NCBI GenBank assembly: GCA_018812885.1
Contig: JAHJCW010000039.1
Location: 1-18,906, forward strand
Reading direction: 5' to 3'
Length of the DNA stretch: 18,906 nt
From: a bacterium
Lineage (GTDB): Bacteria > Fidelibacterota > Marinisomatia > Marinisomatales > JAHJCW01
Both the position numbers and the translations under genes were made by a program. How positions within the stretch are numbered: the first letter of the stretch is position 1; every line of letters begins with the position of its first letter. Shown here in pieces: positions 15,889 through 18,906 of this stretch. Below the pieces are notes generated by a model that was given only the letters and a program-made list of their open reading frames with translations, was not told the DNA's origin and did not search any database.

Positions 15889-16866
15889 ATGTTTATAGAT
15901 TTTACAAAGGTTACTTGTCATTCTGGCAATGGAGGTGCGGGAAGGATATCGTTTAGACGAGAAAAATTTGTCCCAAAAGGTGGACCGGATGGCGGAAATG
16001 GCGGAAGAGGAGGTAATATAGTTTTTATAGTTGATGCCAATTTGTATACATTACAAGATGTCCGATACAATCGTATTTATAAAGCACATAGTGGTGAACC
16101 CGGTGGAAAAAGCCAAAAAACTGGAAAGAATGGTGCTGATTTATTTATCCGTGTGCCGCCTGGAACGATAATTAAAGATTCTGAAAATGATAAAGTTTTA
16201 GTAGATTTAATTGACAATGGAGATACCTATATCGCCTGTAGGGGCGGAATTGGTGGCAAAGGAAATGTTCATTTTAAATCAGCCACAAATCAAACACCGA
16301 GATTTGCTCAGCCCGGAATGCCAGGTGAAAAAAGTATTTTTAATTTAGAGTTAAAAGTATTGGCTGATGTTGGTTTAGTTGGTTTACCGAATGCAGGAAA
16401 ATCAACTTTACTTTCGAGGATCACATCGGCTACACCGAAAATAGCAGATTACCCCTTCACTACGCTACAACCATATTTAGGGATAGTTAAAGTTGGCGAT
16501 TTCAGATCATTTGTAATGGCAGATATACCAGGAATAATTGAAGGTGCTCATGACGGTAAAGGACTTGGACTTCAGTTCTTAAAACACATCGAAAGAAATA
16601 GATTATTGCTAATTTTAATTGATTCGCAAAACGAAAACCCGTTAAATACTTTAAAATTATTGAGAGAAGAACTTTATTCTTATAATCCATCATTAGAAGA
16701 AAAACCGTACATCATTGTGAGATCAAAATTTGATTTAATTGCTAACGATGAATCTGTTAAAAAATGGCCTACAGCAATCGGAGATTTTATTGATATATCA
16801 GCAGTTACAGGCTATGGAATTGACAATTTAATTCGGCTAATCGATAAGAAATTGAATGAAAATTGA
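15889..16866 (+). CDS. obgE: GTPase Obg (CgtA)
   Basis: A 325-residue ribosome-associated GTPase involved in late 50S assembly and stress responses. The glycine-rich Obg fold (1-about 157) starts MFIDFTKV and contains KGGPDGGNGGRGG. The G domain has P-loop GLPNAGKST (165-173), switch I DYPFTTLQP, G3 DIPG (212-215) and G5 SAVTGYG (304-310). G4 reads SKFD (279-282) where NKxD is usual; TKxD or SKxD forms also occur in Obg of Bacteroidota-like lineages as far as I recall. The OCT C-terminal domain is absent, as in many Gram-negative Obg proteins. The ATG at 15889 gives the family N-terminus and is preferred to a TTG six bases earlier. It overlaps dprA by 11 bases. Confidence 0.95.
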   Translation: MFIDFTKVTCHSGNGGAGRISFRREKFVPKGGPDGGNGGRGGNIVFIVDANLYTLQDVRYNRIYKAHSGEPGGKSQKTGKNGADLFIRVPPGTIIKDSENDKVLVDLIDNGDTYIACRGGIGGKGNVHFKSATNQTPRFAQPGMPGEKSIFNLELKVLADVGLVGLPNAGKSTLLSRITSATPKIADYPFTTLQPYLGIVKVGDFRSFVMADIPGIIEGAHDGKGLGLQFLKHIERNRLLLILIDSQNENPLNTLKLLREELYSYNPSLEEKPYIIVRSKFDLIANDESVKKWPTAIGDFIDISAVTGYGIDNLIRLIDKKLNEN

Positions 16867-17950
16867 TCAAATTGTAGCAATATTCAATTTACTAAATGTT
16901 CCAAAAGTTGGTCCTCAAAAAGTACGAAATCTTGTTTCAAAATTTAATACACCCGAAAGTATTTTTTCATTATCCGAACAAGAACTATGCAGTGTGGAAG
17001 GAATTGATCAGAAATCTGCCAAAGCAATACGGTCTTTCAAAGATTTCGAAATAGGGGAAAAGTTAGCTAAGGAAACTATTTCATATGGGATTAGCATAAT
17101 TACTTTGTGGGATAAAGAGTATCCTCAATTATTAAAGAAAATATATGATCCGCCCGTTATATTATTCACAATTGGCAAGCCGTTAGAAAAGAAAGAAGAT
17201 GCTGTAGCTATCGTAGGAACAAGGTCTGCAACGCAATATGGGAAACGAATCACAAAAAAATTAGCAACTGAACTTTCAAGTCAGAATATTGTTATAGTTA
17301 GCGGATTGGCTCGAGGAATCGACACTGTTGCACATACTGCTACCGTGCAGAATAAGCAACGAACAATTGCTGTTTTAGGAAGTGGATTAGATATAATTTA
17401 TCCGTCTGAAAATCGTAAATTAGCTGAAAGTATTTTAGAAAACGGAACAATAGTTAGTGAATTCCCGATTGGGACAAAGCCTGAGGCAAGCAATTTCCCA
17501 AAGCGAAATCGAATAATTAGCGGATTATGTCATGCTACCATTGTTGTTGAAGCCGGAAATAAAAGTGGAGCTATTCTTACAGCATTAAATGCAGTTGATC
17601 AGAACCGAGAACTATTTGCCGTACCCGGTCGGATTGATGATAAACAGAGTCTTGGTTGCATAAGATTAATCCGCAATGGTGCGATACCTGTCCAAAATGG
17701 TGAACAGGTTATTGATAATATAAAAAATCAATTATATCACCCAATTTCGCCTGTTCAACAGAAGATACTATTAGATTTAACGAATGAAGAGCAGAATGTA
17801 TTGAAATATTTATCGAATGATCCAATCCATATAGATTTACTTAGTGAAAAATCGGGAATTGGTGTTACATCTTTGCTAGGGATATTATTATCATTGGAGT
17901 TAAAAGGTGCAATTATGCAAATCGGCGGAAAACAATTTGTTATATCATAA
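16856..17950 (+). CDS. dprA: DNA-processing protein DprA
   Basis: A 364-residue protein that binds incoming single-stranded DNA and loads RecA during natural transformation. Domains in order: an N-terminal helix-hairpin-helix/SAM-like part (about 5-65, with VPKVGPQKV and VEGIDQKSA), the Rossmann-like DprA domain (about 85-290) with VAIVGTRSATQYG (117-129), SGLARGIDTVAH (149-160), LGSGLDIIYP, FPKRNRIISGL (214-224) and VVEAGNKSGA, and a C-terminal winged helix (about 307-364). All conserved blocks are present. The start ATG overlaps obgE. DprA is widely conserved even in bacteria not known to be competent, so it does not prove transformation, but the ComEA-like and pilin-like genes in this window make it more plausible. 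Confidence 0.95.
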   Translation: MKIDQIVAIFNLLNVPKVGPQKVRNLVSKFNTPESIFSLSEQELCSVEGIDQKSAKAIRSFKDFEIGEKLAKETISYGISIITLWDKEYPQLLKKIYDPPVILFTIGKPLEKKEDAVAIVGTRSATQYGKRITKKLATELSSQNIVIVSGLARGIDTVAHTATVQNKQRTIAVLGSGLDIIYPSENRKLAESILENGTIVSEFPIGTKPEASNFPKRNRIISGLCHATIVVEAGNKSGAILTALNAVDQNRELFAVPGRIDDKQSLGCIRLIRNGAIPVQNGEQVIDNIKNQLYHPISPVQQKILLDLTNEEQNVLKYLSNDPIHIDLLSEKSGIGVTSLLGILLSLELKGAIMQIGGKQFVIS

Positions 17951-17967
17951 AAATGTGTCTTATCAAC

Positions 17968-17998
17968 TTGGACTTAATATTACTGATAGGTAATTTTG
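17968..17998 (+). promoter_or_regulatory. Candidate promoter of tRNA-Ser
   Basis: TTG at 17968-17970 and TAATTTTG at 17991-17998, separated by 20 bases, match the Bacteroidota-type pattern TTG-N(17-23)-TAnnTTTG; read as a classical promoter it is TTGGAC-N17-TAATTT. Transcription would start around 18004, giving a leader of about 20 bases before the tRNA. This rests on sequence pattern only. Confidence 0.35.
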
Positions 17999-18026
17999 CC
18001 GGTCTGTTTTTTGAAAATTATAATTA

Positions 18027-18117
18027 GGAGAGGTGGCCGAGCTGGCTGAAGGCGCTCGCCTGCTAAGTGAGTGTTCCGCTTAAAACGGGACCGAGGGTTC
18101 GAATCCCTCCCTCTCCG
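18027..18117 (+). tRNA. tRNA-Ser (anticodon GCU)
   Basis: A full class II tRNA folds by hand. The acceptor stem pairs GGAGAGG (18027-18033) with CCTCTCC (18110-18116), with G at 18117 as discriminator. The D stem is GCC/GGC, the anticodon stem CTCGC/GTGAG (18055-18059 with 18067-18071), and the loop CTGCTAA carries anticodon GCT at 18062-18064. The long variable arm has a TTCCG/CGGGA stem, as expected for serine, and the T arm is GAGGG-TTCGAAT-CCCTC. It reads AGC and AGU codons. CCA is not encoded and must be added after transcription. The TPP riboswitch begins about 33 bases downstream. Confidence 0.97.
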
Positions 18118-18150
18118 CTGTTTTTTATAAATATTATTAGTAGATTCCAA

Positions 18151-18237
18151 CCAACTTGGGGTGCTGTTTTGATAGAATTTGAACGGCTGAGAAAATACCC
18201 TTAGAACCTGATATGGATAATACCAGCGAAGGGAGGT
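18151..18237 (+). promoter_or_regulatory. TPP riboswitch (THI element)
   Basis: All conserved blocks of the thiamine-pyrophosphate aptamer are present in order: GGGGTGC (18158-18164), CTGAGA (18187-18192), ACCCTTAGAACCTGAT, then TGGATAATACCAGCG, and the closing GAAGGGAGG. P2 pairs GGGGT with ACCC, and P3 pairs GCTGTT (18163-18168) with AACGGC (18182-18187) around a 13-base loop. The 3' strand of P1 contains GGGAGG, the ribosome binding site of the following gene, so ligand binding should close P1 and block translation initiation. No separate terminator hairpin with a T run follows. It controls a TonB-dependent receptor. Confidence 0.96.
18231..18236 (+). promoter_or_regulatory. Ribosome binding site inside the TPP riboswitch
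   Basis: GGGAGG lies five bases before the ATG at 18242 and also forms the 3' side of the riboswitch P1 stem. It is the strongest Shine-Dalgarno sequence seen in the window and fixes the receptor start. Confidence 0.8.
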
Positions 18238-18241
18238 AAAA

Positions 18242-18906
18242 ATGTTAAACAAAGCGTTAAAAAAATCGAAATCTCGATTTTCATCGGGTAAAAAACCCAT
18301 CGTTACTATTTTGACCTTTTTAATCCTGATTTCTACCGCATTTTGCGAATCATTTGTAGTTAGCGGTCACATTTTTGACAGCATAACAAATAAACCAATA
18401 AGTGGCGCCAATATCATTATTGGTAACATTGGTACAACTACTAATGAATTTGGTGGATTTAGTATTAATGTTGCAAATCAATCACCGATTAAAATTGTAA
18501 TGATTGGTTACGAAACTGAAACTGTTGATTTTACAATTGATAATATAGAAATATATCTTGAACCGTTCGCGATAAAAGGAGCCCCTATAGAAGTTACTGC
18601 GACACGAGTCATTCCGGGTATTACACCGGTAGCTCATTCAAACTTAACTTCGAGGGAAGTTGCCGCACATTACTCTGTTGAGGACGTACCTATGGTTTTA
18701 AGTACTGAGCCCGGGATTCATGCTTATAGTGAATCCGGCAATGGAACCGGATATTCCTATGTTTCTATTAGGGGCTTTGACCAAAGTCGGATAGCTGTAA
18801 TGCTTGACAATGTACCTTTAAATGATAATGAAAGCCACCAAGTTTACTGGGTTGACCACGGTGATATTTTGAGCGATGCTTCTGATGTTGAGATACAAAG
18901 AGGAAT
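18242..18906 (+). CDS. TonB-dependent outer-membrane receptor, TPP-regulated (3' partial)
   Basis: An open frame from the ATG at 18242 to the window edge gives 221 residues of a longer protein. Residues 1-19 are basic and 20-34 hydrophobic (VTILTFLILISTAFC), a signal peptide with a long N-region. Residues about 38-105 form a carboxypeptidase-regulatory-like beta domain (VSGHIFDSITNKPISGA, then TNEFGGFSINV), common at the start of Bacteroidota-type receptors. IEVTATR (116-122) is TonB-box-like, and the plug domain follows with YVSIRGFDQSRIAVMLDNVP (171-191, read in parts) and ending VEIQRGI. The barrel lies beyond the window. The upstream TPP riboswitch implies uptake of thiamine or a precursor across the outer membrane; ligand identity is inferred from regulation only. 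Confidence 0.9.
   Translation, partial: MLNKALKKSKSRFSSGKKPIVTILTFLILISTAFCESFVVSGHIFDSITNKPISGANIIIGNIGTTTNEFGGFSINVANQSPIKIVMIGYETETVDFTIDNIEIYLEPFAIKGAPIEVTATRVIPGITPVAHSNLTSREVAAHYSVEDVPMVLSTEPGIHAYSESGNGTGYSYVSIRGFDQSRIAVMLDNVPLNDNESHQVYWVDHGDILSDASDVEIQRG

Noticed and set aside
17960..17990. Terminator after dprA
   Set aside because: CTTATC and GATAGG can pair, but the loop is about 20 bases and no T run follows directly.
17996..18024. TTGCCG-N17-TATAAT as the tRNA promoter
   Set aside because: The spacing looks ideal, but TATAAT ends two bases before the tRNA 5' end, so transcription would begin inside the tRNA.
17980..18300. Reverse-strand open frame of 106 codons across the tRNA and riboswitch
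   Set aside because: It is the complement of tRNA-Ser and the TPP aptamer; its RDSNPRSR-type peptide is the familiar artefact of translating a tRNA backwards.
1..18906. CRISPR arrays, insertion sequences, prophage or integration sites
   Set aside because: No direct-repeat arrays, transposase or integrase genes, or duplicated tRNA ends were seen; all genes run in one direction and look vertically inherited.

Overview
The window is an AT-rich piece of a bacterial chromosome. Every protein gene lies on the + strand, packed with overlaps or gaps of at most about 45 bases until a 291-base gap near the right end. I see no insertion sequence, phage gene or CRISPR array. The genes point to a diderm bacterium: an Omp85-type barrel, a BamD lipoprotein, a TonB-dependent receptor, and Obg without the C-terminal OCT domain. 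A member of the FCB supergroup, for example a Marinimicrobia (SAR406)-like or Bacteroidota-related lineage, fits best. That placement is inference from gene content; no rRNA is present.

Left part (1-4536), envelope biogenesis: a 5'-truncated protein joining a zinc metallopeptidase, a TolB-like propeller and an outer-membrane barrel; a DUF5683-like membrane protein; and the BamD lipoprotein. Next (4537-7587) come nadD (NAD synthesis), a CaCA-family cation antiporter, and ftsE-ftsX (cell-division ABC complex). At 7633-10332 lies the heat-shock cluster hrcA-grpE-dnaJ, without dnaK and without a good CIRCE operator.

Middle (10332-13358), the most unusual part: a membrane-anchored ComEA-like helix-hairpin-helix protein, a pilin-like protein whose N-terminal helix keeps the pilin pattern but lacks the usual processing glycine, and a GspL/PilM-like protein with a cytoplasmic domain, a lysine-rich linker, one membrane helix and a periplasmic PilN/PilO-like tail. 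Together they look like part of a divergent type II secretion, type IV pilus or competence apparatus.

Right part (13369-18906): housekeeping genes rsmD, coaD, an fmdB-type zinc ribbon, NADP-dependent icd, obgE and dprA; then tRNA-Ser(GCU) and a TPP riboswitch that controls a TonB-dependent receptor running off the right edge, probably an outer-membrane importer of thiamine or a precursor. Starts were moved inward from the longest open frame for grpE, coaD, icd and obgE where a Shine-Dalgarno sequence or family N-terminus supported it.
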